Assembly: GCF_025215155.1 (NCBI RefSeq)
Contig: NZ_JALHAM010000122.1
DNA length: 64,000 nt
Direction: 5' to 3' (one strand)
Source: Dryocola clanedunensis
GTDB lineage: Bacteria; Pseudomonadota; Gammaproteobacteria; Enterobacterales; Enterobacteriaceae
Shown: piece after piece, positions 34,312 to 43,369 of the stretch
How the letters are laid out: each line of letters opens with the position of its first letter
How positions within the stretch are numbered: position 1 is the first letter of the stretch
Notes under the pieces: generated by a model
Databases searched by the model: none
Told to the model about the DNA's origin: nothing
Seen by the model: only the letters and a program-made list of their open reading frames with translations
Made by a program: the position numbers and the translations under genes

Positions 34312-35292
34312 ATGCTCACTTTTGTCACCCGCCAGCGACGCCTTGAACGCTTCTGGCTTATTACTTTGCTGGTGACGCTGATCGCCATGAGCGTACTAAG
34401 CCTGTGCGCGGGGGACCAGTGGTTCGCACCGCAGCGCTGGCTGAATGATGACGCGAAAATCTTTGTCTGGCAAATACGTTTACCGCGCACCCTCGCAGTG
34501 CTACTGGTAGGGGCGGCGCTGGCAATCTCCGGCACCATCATGCAAGCGCTGTTTGAAAACCCGCTGGCGGAACCAGGACTGCTCGGCGTCTCTAACGGTG
34601 CCGGTGTGGCGCTGATAGCCGGTGTGCTGCTGGGGCAGGGGATGCTCCCGACATGGGGGCTGGGGCTGTGTGCCATCGCCGGCGCACTGTTCATTACCCT
34701 AATACTGCTGCGGTTCTCCCGTCGTCATCTGTCTACCAGCCGCCTGCTGCTGGCGGGCGTTGCGCTGGGAATTATTTGCAGCGCGCTGATGACGTGGGCC
34801 GTTTACTTCAGTAGCAGCCTCGATTTGCGGCAGCTGATGTACTGGATGATGGGGGGCTTTGGCGGCGTGGACTGGAGCCAGTGGTGGCTGATGGTCACCC
34901 TGCTGCCGGTCATGGCCTGGCTGTGCCGCAGCTACGCGCCGCTAAACCTGATGGCCCTGGGGGAGACGTCGGCCCGTCAGCTCGGCCTGTCCGTCTGGAT
35001 GTGGCGCAATATTCTGGTGATTGCCACCGGCTGGCTGGTGGGGGTCAGCGTGGCGCTTGCCGGGGCTATTGGTTTTATTGGCCTGGTGATCCCACACATG
35101 CTGCGCCTGAATGGGCTGACCGATCACCGGGTTCTGCTGCCCGCCAGTGCGCTTGCGGGAGCCGCCGTGCTGCTGGGGGCGGACATCATCGCCCGTCTTG
35201 CCCTGACTTCCGCCGAATTGCCAATAGGCGTAGTGACCGCAACGCTTGGCGCACCCGTATTTATCGGCCTGCTTTTGAAATCCAGCCGGTAG
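34312..35292 (+). CDS. btuC: Vitamin B12 ABC transporter permease BtuC
   Basis: A 326-residue FecCD-family permease with about ten membrane helices, orthologous to E. coli BtuC. LPRTLAVLLVGAALAISG and GAIGFIGLVIPHMLRL (the loop contacting BtuD) are typical. Together with BtuD and periplasmic BtuF it imports cobalamin. In E. coli btuC-btuE-btuD are contiguous; here two minus-strand genes separate btuC from btuE. Confidence 0.96.
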   Translation: MLTFVTRQRRLERFWLITLLVTLIAMSVLSLCAGDQWFAPQRWLNDDAKIFVWQIRLPRTLAVLLVGAALAISGTIMQALFENPLAEPGLLGVSNGAGVALIAGVLLGQGMLPTWGLGLCAIAGALFITLILLRFSRRHLSTSRLLLAGVALGIICSALMTWAVYFSSSLDLRQLMYWMMGGFGGVDWSQWWLMVTLLPVMAWLCRSYAPLNLMALGETSARQLGLSVWMWRNILVIATGWLVGVSVALAGAIGFIGLVIPHMLRLNGLTDHRVLLPASALAGAAVLLGADIIARLALTSAELPIGVVTATLGAPVFIGLLLKSSR

Positions 35293-35316
35293 GCTGCCAT
35301 CCAGCCTTTGCCTCTG

Positions 35317-36186
35317 TCAGCGCTGCCTGTTTTTAAACGCCGCCGGGGAGTCAACCAGCACGCCATCGGCCCCAAGTTCTGATGCCTTCTGGAAATCTTC
35401 CGGCGTGTTAACGCCAAACAGGATGATGTGCGCGCCACCTGCGGCCCGGAAACAGTCCATGGCTTCTTTATCCCAGCTAAGAATGGCCCTGGAATGGCCC
35501 TCGCCGAGTGTGAACTTTTCAACAACGTCGACCTCTCGTTTCAGCTCAAGGCCATACCAGCGGTCACTTTTTTCATTCACGGGAATGCTGCACTGGTGGT
35601 TCATAGTGATATTGGCAAGCGTCGTGCGGGTGGCATCCCTGCTGGCGAAACGGGCGATATCAGCGGGCAGAGCATGAAGATATTTTTCATCTGTGGAATA
35701 GACGCGTGTGCGACTGAGGCTACGGGTTTTCTTTAATACTGCCTCAAGCGCTGCGGCCATTTTATCCGCTGCGGCGTCAGGGGATTTTATATCAATAAAG
35801 AAAAAGGTTTCCGGCCATTTTTTCAGAACGCTTTCCAGCGTGGGTATGCCGTTCCCTTTGTTGCGGTAAGGAAAATCTGGTTTACCAAAGGAATAACCAG
35901 CATCGAGCTTATTCAGCTGTGCGGCCGTATAAGTGGATACCGGGCCGGTGGCGTTGGTCAAGGCTTTTAAATCTGCCGGACGGTAGAGCACGGGCACGCC
36001 ATCCTTCGAAAGTTGTACCGTGATCCATATAGCATCTGCTTTGTTTTCCAGAGCCTTACCGATAGCGGCAAGCGTGTTCTCGGGCGCATCCCCCGTGCCG
36101 CCGCGATGGGCGACTATTGTCGGGCTGGCGTGAACCACGGCGGCGGAGCTTAATAACAACAGGCCCATCAGCGGTTTACATTTCAT
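35317..36186 (-). CDS. Secreted GDPD-family protein with altered active-site motifs
   Basis: A 289-residue protein with a signal peptide (cleavage near residue 20, VVHA) and a glycerophosphodiester phosphodiesterase TIM-barrel fold: VAHRGG (H27, R28) and PENTLAA (E36). The usual E-x-D metal ligands of the next motif are replaced: the expected ELDV position reads WITV (residues 54-57), and the HD of the following motif reads RP (69-70). The normal metal-dependent hydrolysis may therefore be lost or changed. It lies between btuC and the B3/4 gene on the opposite strand. The 36187-36409 gap upstream is AT-rich with no clear feature. Confidence 0.82.
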   Translation of the reverse strand: MKCKPLMGLLLLSSAAVVHASPTIVAHRGGTGDAPENTLAAIGKALENKADAIWITVQLSKDGVPVLYRPADLKALTNATGPVSTYTAAQLNKLDAGYSFGKPDFPYRNKGNGIPTLESVLKKWPETFFFIDIKSPDAAADKMAAALEAVLKKTRSLSRTRVYSTDEKYLHALPADIARFASRDATRTTLANITMNHQCSIPVNEKSDRWYGLELKREVDVVEKFTLGEGHSRAILSWDKEAMDCFRAAGGAHIILFGVNTPEDFQKASELGADGVLVDSPAAFKNRQR

Positions 36187-36409
36187 GATATATCCTTATT
36201 TTTCGCAATGATAAATAACCTCGATCCTGCTTATTCGATAGCGATTCCATTGATAATGGATGCGACTAAGCGTGTCTATATAATTATCGATAAGGCGCAT
36301 TAAATGGCGTGTGGCGGGAATATAAATATTCAGGTGATGATTATATTTAATGAAATGTATTTATAATAATGATTAATTAGCGGGCCGCCTGAGCCGGCGG
36401 CCTGGCAAA

Positions 36410-37102
36410 TTACATTTCGGCGCTGAGGTACTGCGTTTTGATCGTTGCGCCCGGCATCATACGTTGCAGACCGGCAATAAATGCATCACCTGCCTGTTGC
36501 AGGGCTTCCTGCGGCATCGCCGGTAAACTTTCGAGAATAAACCACATATGCTGCGCTTGAGAGTCCAGGCGGGTTCTGATGCCCTGACGCCAGTTCCAGC
36601 GGCGGCAGGTGACCCCTTTGTCGTCACGCCAGATGACTTCACCAACATCCGGAGATTCGAGGGTAGGTTCGCCTTCCTTCATGATATCGAAGGCCTCGTT
36701 GCCCTCTGCCAGGGTGAGGCGAGGGTTGCCAATGTAGGCCTCTGCATTTTCGCCGCCAACGGGCAGGGCATAGCGAATGCTGATGGCGTTATAAAGGTCG
36801 ACCACGGGATCTATGGCGGGCAGAGAGCCATCTTTCAGGACGCGTTTGCGTAGCGCATCGGCAGAGTTTGGCGTGCGCTTTGGTTTAGCGCCGAAGGCTT
36901 TGAACACTTCATGCCAGGCATCCAGGTGGGCTGCCGCCCAGGGGACATCATCTTCGACGACGTCTTTACACGCCTGCTTTAAGGCGGCCTCTGCCACTTC
37001 CGGGTGAAGAAGCGGGGCGGCTTCAACGAGGATGCTCAACGCCCTGAAGCCCGGCGCAATGCGGCTAAGGGACGGGTCGATAGAAGGTGAAAAAGAGCTC
37101 AT
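36410..37102 (-). CDS. Stand-alone B3/4-domain protein (PheT editing-domain homologue)
   Basis: A 230-residue protein containing the B3/B4 domain of the PheRS beta subunit (visible in DLYNAISIRYALPVGGENAEAY and GEVIWRDDKGVTCRRWNWRQG). Solo B3/4 proteins are thought to act on mischarged or free aminoacyl-tRNAs in trans, or to bind nucleic acid; no activity is proven for this one. ATG 37102 follows an AGGAAAAG stretch; a reading from 37138 adds 12 residues. It lies 2.5 kb from pheT, which carries the same domain. Confidence 0.82.
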   Translation of the reverse strand: MSSFSPSIDPSLSRIAPGFRALSILVEAAPLLHPEVAEAALKQACKDVVEDDVPWAAAHLDAWHEVFKAFGAKPKRTPNSADALRKRVLKDGSLPAIDPVVDLYNAISIRYALPVGGENAEAYIGNPRLTLAEGNEAFDIMKEGEPTLESPDVGEVIWRDDKGVTCRRWNWRQGIRTRLDSQAQHMWFILESLPAMPQEALQQAGDAFIAGLQRMMPGATIKTQYLSAEM

Positions 37103-37276
37103 GGACTTTTCCTGTCGTTGATGATTGAAGTTATTCACTATTTTACCCCCGACGATGGCAAAAAAAACAAAAAACCTTTGCCGCTATAGCTATTATTAAA
37201 GGCCAGGTGGTAGCCTGGCAGGCTCCCGGTCTGTGACCGGATACCACCTCACCGCGCTAAATACTAAGGGGATGCT

Positions 37277-37825
37277 ATGCAGGATATTCTGAACACCGAG
37301 ATCAAAACCATTGATGGCGAAACGACGACGCTTGAGCGCTGGAAGGGAAACGTACTGCTGCTGGTCAACGTCGCCTCGAAGTGCGGCCTGACCGCGCAGT
37401 ACGAACAGCTGGAAAATATACAGAAGGCCTGGGCAGACAGAGGATTCACCGTGCTCGGTTTCCCGTGCAACCAGTTTTTGGGCCAGGAGCCTGGCAGCGA
37501 AGAAGAGATTAAAACTTTTTGCAGCACGACCTACGGCGTCACTTTCCCGATGTTCAGCAAGCTGGAGGTAAACGGTGAAAACCGTCATCCGCTGTATCAG
37601 AAGTTGATCGACGCGGCACCAAAAGCGGTCGCACCTGAAGACAGTGGTTTTTACGAACGTCTGAGCAGCAAGGGCCGTGCGCCGCTCTACCCGGACGATA
37701 TCCTGTGGAACTTTGAAAAGTTTCTGGTGGGTCGCGATGGACAGGTCGTGCAGCGTTTCTCTCCGGATATGACTCCGGAAGATCCTATCGTAATGGAAGC
37801 CATCAAAATGGCGCTGGCGAAGTAA
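37277..37825 (+). CDS. btuE: Thioredoxin/glutathione peroxidase BtuE
   Basis: A 182-residue glutathione peroxidase-family enzyme that reduces peroxides, using thioredoxin in E. coli. The peroxidatic Cys36 lies in NVASKCGLT; FPCNQFLGQEPG and WNFEKFLV supply the Gln and Trp/Asn of the active site. Despite the name it is not needed for B12 transport. It lies 3 bp before btuD. Confidence 0.96.
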   Translation: MQDILNTEIKTIDGETTTLERWKGNVLLLVNVASKCGLTAQYEQLENIQKAWADRGFTVLGFPCNQFLGQEPGSEEEIKTFCSTTYGVTFPMFSKLEVNGENRHPLYQKLIDAAPKAVAPEDSGFYERLSSKGRAPLYPDDILWNFEKFLVGRDGQVVQRFSPDMTPEDPIVMEAIKMALAK

Positions 37826-37828
37826 ATT

Positions 37829-38584
37829 ATGTCGCTTTTGCAGTTAACGGATGTGGGGGTTGCCGGCAGGCTTGGCCCCATTACTGCCTCAGTCAAACCG
37901 GGCGAACTCGTCCATCTTGTCGGGCCAAATGGTGCCGGGAAAAGTACCCTGATTACCCGTTTAGCGGGGTTATCTTCAGGGGAAGGTCAGATTGCCTTTA
38001 AAGCGCTTCCGCTAACGGAGTGGTCCCCGGTTGCACTTTCGCGCAGCCGAGCTTATCTCACGCAGCAGCAGCTCCCCCCTTTTGCGATGCCCGTCTGGCA
38101 CTACCTGCAATTACATCAGGCGGCAAAGCAGGCAGAGGAGGTCATGTTACAGCTGGTGGATGCTTTCTGGCTGACGGACAAACTTAACCGTCCGGTGAAT
38201 CAACTTTCCGGAGGTGAATGGCAGAGGGTAAGGCTGGCTGCGGTGATCCTCCAGATTCACCCTCAGGTGAATCCGCAGGGAAGTTTGCTGCTGCTGGATG
38301 AGCCAATGAACAGCCTGGATGTGGCGCAACAGGCTGCGCTTGACCGCCAGCTGCTCGCATTGTGTGAGGCGGGCATTGCGGTGGTCATGAGCAGCCATGA
38401 CCTGAACCATTCACTGCGCCATGCCCATACAGCCTGGTTGTTACGAGCAGGTAAAATGGTTGCACAAGGCGCGCGAGACGACGTTCTTACTCCGCAACAT
38501 TTAGCAAAAGCCTACAACATGCATTTCAGACGGTTACAAATTGAGGGGCATAGTATGCTCATTACGCCGCTTTCCGGGGCCTAA
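37829..38584 (+). CDS. btuD: Vitamin B12 ABC transporter ATPase BtuD
   Basis: A 251-residue ABC ATPase with Walker A GPNGAGKST (residues 32-40), signature LSGGEWQRVRLA and Walker B LLLLDEP. It powers the BtuCD cobalamin importer. The 3-bp gap after btuE indicates one transcript. Confidence 0.97.
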   Translation: MSLLQLTDVGVAGRLGPITASVKPGELVHLVGPNGAGKSTLITRLAGLSSGEGQIAFKALPLTEWSPVALSRSRAYLTQQQLPPFAMPVWHYLQLHQAAKQAEEVMLQLVDAFWLTDKLNRPVNQLSGGEWQRVRLAAVILQIHPQVNPQGSLLLLDEPMNSLDVAQQAALDRQLLALCEAGIAVVMSSHDLNHSLRHAHTAWLLRAGKMVAQGARDDVLTPQHLAKAYNMHFRRLQIEGHSMLITPLSGA

Positions 38585-38653
38585 AACTTGCATCAATTCA
38601 TGGGTAAGCGCTAAATTACAGACAATTATAAACGGTTAGGATTAGCCTGAAAA

Positions 38654-39115
38654 ATGCGCGTATGGCTTATAGCAGTGGCATGTCTGATACTCGCAGGGTG
38701 TAGTCATCACGCTCCGCCGCCCAATGGGCGCCTTTCAGACTCAATAACGGTAATAGCAAAACTTAACGATCAGCTAAGCGGCTGGCGTGGCACGCCGTAT
38801 CGTTATGGCGGTATGAGCCGTCATGGCGTCGACTGTTCCGGGTTTGTCTTAACAACCTTCCGGGATCAATTTGATCTGCAACTTCCGCGTGAAACCAGTG
38901 CGCAGGCCGAGATCGGCACGGAAATCGATAAAAGTGATTTGCTTCCGGGCGATCTGGTGTTCTTTAAAACGGGAGCGGGGGACAGTGGGTTGCATGTTGG
39001 CATTTACGATACCGACAACCAGTTTATCCATGCTTCCACCAGCAGAGGCGTCATGCGCTCCTCGCTGGATAACGTCTACTGGCGTAAAAAGTTCTGGCAG
39101 GCTCGCCGTATCTGA
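38654..39115 (+). CDS. nlpC: NlpC lipoprotein, NlpC/P60 endopeptidase
   Basis: A 153-residue lipoprotein with lipobox LAGC (Cys16) and an NlpC/P60 cysteine-peptidase domain. The catalytic Cys61 is in DCSGF, His114 in GLHVGIYD, and the third polar residue His126 in FIHAS. The family cleaves peptidoglycan stem peptides. Orthologous to E. coli NlpC and in the same place after btuD. Confidence 0.95.
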   Translation: MRVWLIAVACLILAGCSHHAPPPNGRLSDSITVIAKLNDQLSGWRGTPYRYGGMSRHGVDCSGFVLTTFRDQFDLQLPRETSAQAEIGTEIDKSDLLPGDLVFFKTGAGDSGLHVGIYDTDNQFIHASTSRGVMRSSLDNVYWRKKFWQARRI

Positions 39116-39151
39116 ATCTGTCTGGTCGTTAATTCGATGTGAAGGGGCCTG

Positions 39152-40126
39152 ATGATCACTCTTGAAGATGTCGCCGCAAGCGCCGGGGTTTCTCGCGCGA
39201 CCGTTTCGCGGGTAGTCAACGGCGATGCTAAAGTGAAGCAGCAGACGCGCGTTAAAGTGGCAGCGGCTATCGCTGAATTAGGTTATTCCCCCCATCCTGC
39301 CGCCCGTGCTCTCGCCTCAAGCCAGAGCAACACGCTCGGGCTCGTCACCACAAATTATCGAGGCGGTTTTTTTGGTGCGCTGATGGACACGGTGCAGAGC
39401 GAAACCGAGCTTCACGGCAAGCAGCTGCTGGTGACGCAAGGTCGTAGTAGCGCAGAAAATGAGCTAAACGCTATTCAGCGGCTTTATAACCTGCGCTGCG
39501 ACGGGCTGATTTTGCATATTCGCGCACTCGAAGATGAAACATTACGGAAACTAGCCGGGCAGGGCCGTCAATTTGTGGTGCTGGACCGTCATGTTGCAGG
39601 GCTTGAAGAGCGCTGTGTGGTATTCGATCATCGTTACGCAAGCGAGCTGGCAACACAGGTGTTCATTAACGGCGGACATACTGAGATTGCCTGTCTGCAT
39701 GGGCCAACAAATCGTGCTTCCAGTTTATTACGCAGGCAAGGCTTTCTGGATGCGATGCAGCAAGCGGGGTTAACGCCTGTCGCGCTCCTGGAAGGGGATT
39801 ACGACATGCCAGGTGGGCATCATCAAACCTCTGTTTTACTGGACAGGGCGCAGCCGTCGGCAATTTATTGTTGTAATGAAGAAATGGCACTTGGCGCAAT
39901 GCTGGCGATTAATGAACGGGGATTGCGCATTCCGCAGGATATCTCTTTGATATGTTATGACAGCGGCGAACGGGCACCGTTTGTTCGTCCGGCAATAACC
40001 AGCGTACATTTTCCAATTAGTGAAATGGCCCGTTACGCGACGCAGAAATTATTGAACGATCAATGTGATAAACAAACATTTCCCCCACAGATAGTGGAAC
40101 GTGATTCCGTACGTGATTATCACTAA
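39152..40126 (+). CDS. LacI-family transcriptional regulator
   Basis: A 324-residue LacI/GalR regulator: N-terminal helix-turn-helix ITLEDVAASAGVSRATVSRV, hinge helix AARALAS, and a periplasmic-binding-protein-like sensor domain. AAGGGG precedes the ATG. It sits alone between nlpC and ydiV, where E. coli has no gene, with no transport or catabolic gene beside it, so its target is not evident. A LacI-type palindrome lies 15 kb away at 54963 in the glycoside cluster; a link is speculative. Confidence 0.88.
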   Translation: MITLEDVAASAGVSRATVSRVVNGDAKVKQQTRVKVAAAIAELGYSPHPAARALASSQSNTLGLVTTNYRGGFFGALMDTVQSETELHGKQLLVTQGRSSAENELNAIQRLYNLRCDGLILHIRALEDETLRKLAGQGRQFVVLDRHVAGLEERCVVFDHRYASELATQVFINGGHTEIACLHGPTNRASSLLRRQGFLDAMQQAGLTPVALLEGDYDMPGGHHQTSVLLDRAQPSAIYCCNEEMALGAMLAINERGLRIPQDISLICYDSGERAPFVRPAITSVHFPISEMARYATQKLLNDQCDKQTFPPQIVERDSVRDYH

Positions 40127-40295
40127 GACTAGCCTTAAAGAGGTATCCAGGATAAGCTAAATATATCCTTAAAGGACTAATCTTAAGTATTCCAGGGAAA
40201 CAAGTGACCTTAATCCATGTAAAATCAATCCAGTGGATACTGGATGCTCATCGCACGACGGTGCCGTCCGCCTTTTTAGACTCACGGCTGGCAAC

Positions 40296-41012
40296 ATGAT
40301 CGTCTCTCTGGATATTGTTTATCACTCGCAGTTTTATTTCATGCCTCTTCGAACGCCGGAAGGGCTGCTCTATGGCGCTGAGTTAATCACTAACTTCGTG
40401 GGTGTTGATTCTCCCGTGCGTATTCCAACGGGATTGATTTCGCCTTATATTACGGCGGAACAAGAACTCGCGTTGTTCAAAGAAAAATTATCCCTGCTGG
40501 GAAACTATGAAAAAATCTTTCAGTGTCGTGAACTCGTTATCTGGCTAAATATAAGCGAGGAAATCGTTAGTGCTATTCTGTCTACTCCAGAATTAATTGC
40601 CCGCCTGAAGCAATTATCGTTCATCGCGTTAACTATTAATGAAAACTTTAGTGATTTAAATCTGGGCAATGACAATTTGCGGCTGCGGGAATTAGGTAGG
40701 CACTTCCCCCTGGCGCTGGCCAATTTTGGTGCGGGTATTGCTACCACAAAATCCATCTTTGATGGCGTCTTTACCTCTGTCAGGCTGGATCGGGCATTTA
40801 TCCAAAAACAGCTGCCTGCAAAATCTTTTGTCCCGTTCATGATGGCTATACGTGCTCAGCTGTCGCCGTTTTGCCGTGACATGCTGGTGGCGGGTATCGA
40901 TGATGAAGCTGCTCGCAGCAGAGTTGCGCCACTCGGCTTTAGCGCCATGCAGGGTGGGCTTTGGCCGGCTGTGCCAGTAGATTCCCTGAGCAAGCTTATC
41001 CCACTGCCTTAA
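40296..41012 (+). CDS. ydiV: Anti-FlhD4C2 factor YdiV (EAL-like)
   Basis: A 238-residue degenerate EAL-domain protein orthologous to YdiV/RflP. In E. coli and Salmonella it binds FlhD and blocks flagellar gene activation under poor nutrition instead of degrading c-di-GMP. The EAL position reads AEL (residues 28-30) and other catalytic acids are missing, consistent with no phosphodiesterase activity. ATG 40296 gives the family length (237 in E. coli); a frame from 40233 adds 21 unlikely residues. Its ribosome site is weak. Confidence 0.88.
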   Translation: MIVSLDIVYHSQFYFMPLRTPEGLLYGAELITNFVGVDSPVRIPTGLISPYITAEQELALFKEKLSLLGNYEKIFQCRELVIWLNISEEIVSAILSTPELIARLKQLSFIALTINENFSDLNLGNDNLRLRELGRHFPLALANFGAGIATTKSIFDGVFTSVRLDRAFIQKQLPAKSFVPFMMAIRAQLSPFCRDMLVAGIDDEAARSRVAPLGFSAMQGGLWPAVPVDSLSKLIPLP

Positions 41013-41077
41013 AAAACCTGCTGTCAGCCCGTGTTTAATGACTGACGTAACCACTACACTGTCAGTCAGGAGGATCC

Positions 41078-42523
41078 ATGACTGATAACCCCGTATTTAA
41101 AAATAGCTGGCACGACGAGCTGGGCGGCTTTTACAGCGAACTCAATCCTACGCCGCTGCGTAATCCGCATTTGCTTTATCATAACCGCCAGCTGGCGAAC
41201 GAGTTGGGCCTCGCGGCCGATCTTTTCGACGCGGCACACACGGGCATCTGGAGCGGAGAGGCTCTGCTTCCGGGTATGCAGCCTGTGGCTCAGGTATACA
41301 GCGGACATCAGTTCGGCGTCTGGGCAGGCCAGCTTGGGGACGGACGAGGGATCCTGCTGGGTGAACAACAGCTCCCCGACGGCCGCAAATTCGACTGGCA
41401 TCTGAAAGGTGCAGGCCTCACGCCGTATTCCCGCATGGGTGACGGCAGAGCGGTGCTTCGTTCTACGATCCGCGAATTTCTGGCCAGCGAAGCGATACAT
41501 GGCCTGGGGATCCCCACAACCCGAGCGCTGACAATCGTTACCAGCGATACGCCGGTAAGACGCGAAACGACCGAGCAGGGCGCAATGCTGATGCGTATTG
41601 CCCAAAGCCACGTTCGCTTTGGCCATTTCGAACATTTCTACTATCGACGCGAACCCCAAAAAGTCCAGCAGCTGGCCGATTACGTTATTGCCCATCACTG
41701 GCCTGAACTGGTCGGGCTGGAGGATTGCTATGCGCTGTGGTTCCGGGATGTTGTTGAGCGCACGGCCAGTATGGTTGCCCAATGGCAGACCGTCGGTTTT
41801 GCTCATGGCGTGATGAACACCGACAATATGTCGATCCTCGGCCTCACGATGGATTACGGCCCGTATGGCTTCCTGGATGACTACCAGCCAGATTTTATCT
41901 GCAACCACTCAGACCACCAGGGCCGTTACGCTTTTGATAACCAGCCCGCCGTTGGCCTGTGGAATCTGCAGCGTCTGGCGCAGTCGCTGTCGCCGTTTAT
42001 TGATGTGGACGTTCTGAACGAGACGCTCGACCACTATCAGTTTGCCCTGATGCGTACGTTCGGCACCAGGATGCGGGCGAAATTAGGTTTTCTCACCGAG
42101 GAGAAGGCGGATAACGATTTGCTCACCGAACTCTTCGCCTTGATGACGAAAGAGCACAGCGACTATACGCGAACCTTCCGCATGCTGAGTGACACGGAGC
42201 AAAACGTTGCCAGCTCGCCTCTGCGTGATGAGTTTGTCGACCGGGCTGCTTTCGATAGCTGGTTTACCCGTTACCGGGACAGATTGCAGCTTGAGCAAAT
42301 CAGCGATGCGCAGCGTCAGGCAGTGATGAAAGCCGCGAATCCATCGGTGGTGCTGAGAAACTGGCTGGCGCAGCGGGCTATCAGTGCGGCTGAGGAAGGG
42401 GACGTGAACGAGGTGGCCCGTCTGCATGACGCGCTGAGCCAGCCGTTTGCAGAGCACGCGGATGATTTAACCCAGCGCCCGCCGGACTGGGGTAAACATC
42501 TGGAAGTGAGCTGCTCAAGCTAG
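41078..42523 (+). CDS. selO: Protein adenylyltransferase SelO (YdiU)
   Basis: A 481-residue pseudokinase-fold enzyme that transfers AMP from ATP to protein hydroxyls during redox stress. Signatures are GHQFGVWAGQLGDGRGILLGE near residue 75 and the metal/catalytic block AHGVMNTDNMSILGLTMDYGP. The C-terminus is SCSS, with Cys in the place where animal SelO carries selenocysteine. AGGAGG precedes the ATG. Confidence 0.96.
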   Translation: MTDNPVFKNSWHDELGGFYSELNPTPLRNPHLLYHNRQLANELGLAADLFDAAHTGIWSGEALLPGMQPVAQVYSGHQFGVWAGQLGDGRGILLGEQQLPDGRKFDWHLKGAGLTPYSRMGDGRAVLRSTIREFLASEAIHGLGIPTTRALTIVTSDTPVRRETTEQGAMLMRIAQSHVRFGHFEHFYYRREPQKVQQLADYVIAHHWPELVGLEDCYALWFRDVVERTASMVAQWQTVGFAHGVMNTDNMSILGLTMDYGPYGFLDDYQPDFICNHSDHQGRYAFDNQPAVGLWNLQRLAQSLSPFIDVDVLNETLDHYQFALMRTFGTRMRAKLGFLTEEKADNDLLTELFALMTKEHSDYTRTFRMLSDTEQNVASSPLRDEFVDRAAFDSWFTRYRDRLQLEQISDAQRQAVMKAANPSVVLRNWLAQRAISAAEEGDVNEVARLHDALSQPFAEHADDLTQRPPDWGKHLEVSCSS

Positions 42524-42531
42524 AGTTGTGG

Positions 42532-42583
42532 TGGATGACCCCCTACAATACTTCGACGGTCGGCTAAGCGTAGCGTCATTCGA
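42532..42583. repeat. REP-like element
   Basis: TGGTGGATGACC followed by GGCTAAGCGTAGCGTCAT, a degenerate REP pair between the convergent selO and hmuV genes. Confidence 0.55.
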
Positions 42584-42589
42584 TACACA

Positions 42590-43369
42590 TCACGGCTTCA
42601 GTAAAACCTGCGGAACGGGGTGTTCAGGGCTGCTGAACACCTTTAGCTCTGCCTGATACCAATGCTGAAGCGTTGCCTCATTTAATACCTCCCGCGGTGT
42701 GCCTTCGGCAACCAGCCTGCCGCCGTGCAACAAAACGATGCGATCGGCCCACAGGGCTGCCTGATTGAGATCGTGCACCACCACGCAAACCGCTAACGTT
42801 CCCATCAGCGCCAGCCTGCGCAGCAGGCGCAGAACATGCTGCTGGTGGTAGAGGTCTAACGCGGAAGTCGGTTCATCCAGAAACAGCCAGCCGCGCGGCT
42901 GCCCGCGGTGCCAGAGCTGCGCCAGCGCTCTCGCCAGCTGAACCCGCTGCTGCTCGCCGCCGGAGAGCTGACAGAAGTCCCGGCCCGCAAGGGCATCACA
43001 GCCGGTCAGCGCCATCACTTCTTTTACCACCGCGGCGGAATCAGCCGCAGGCCACGGCGCGCGGCCCATCTCGATGACTTCTTCTACCTTCCAGCTAAAG
43101 GCCATGCCCCCACGCTGCCGCATCACCGCCCGTCTGCGCGACAAGGCTTCATTGGACCATGCATCCAGGGGATGCCCGGACAGATGAACCCTTCCTTGAT
43201 CCGGCGGCTGGTAGCCGGTGAGGACGCGTAATAACGTTGATTTTCCTGCGCCGTTCGGCCCGATTAACGCGACGACTTCACCAGGTGCCAGCTTCAGGCT
43301 GATATCATCAAGCAGCTTACGGGGCCCGGCATACAGCGAAATATGCTGCGCCTGAAGAAACTCACCCAT
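42590..43369 (-). CDS. hmuV: Haemin ABC transporter ATPase HmuV
   Basis: A 259-residue ABC ATPase with Walker A GPNGAGKST (residues 37-45), signature LSGGEQQRVQLA and Walker B GWLFLDEPT. It powers import of haem from periplasm to cytoplasm with HmuU and HmuT. It overlaps the end of hmuU by 8 bp. Confidence 0.95.
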   Translation of the reverse strand: MGEFLQAQHISLYAGPRKLLDDISLKLAPGEVVALIGPNGAGKSTLLRVLTGYQPPDQGRVHLSGHPLDAWSNEALSRRRAVMRQRGGMAFSWKVEEVIEMGRAPWPAADSAAVVKEVMALTGCDALAGRDFCQLSGGEQQRVQLARALAQLWHRGQPRGWLFLDEPTSALDLYHQQHVLRLLRRLALMGTLAVCVVVHDLNQAALWADRIVLLHGGRLVAEGTPREVLNEATLQHWYQAELKVFSSPEHPVPQVLLKP

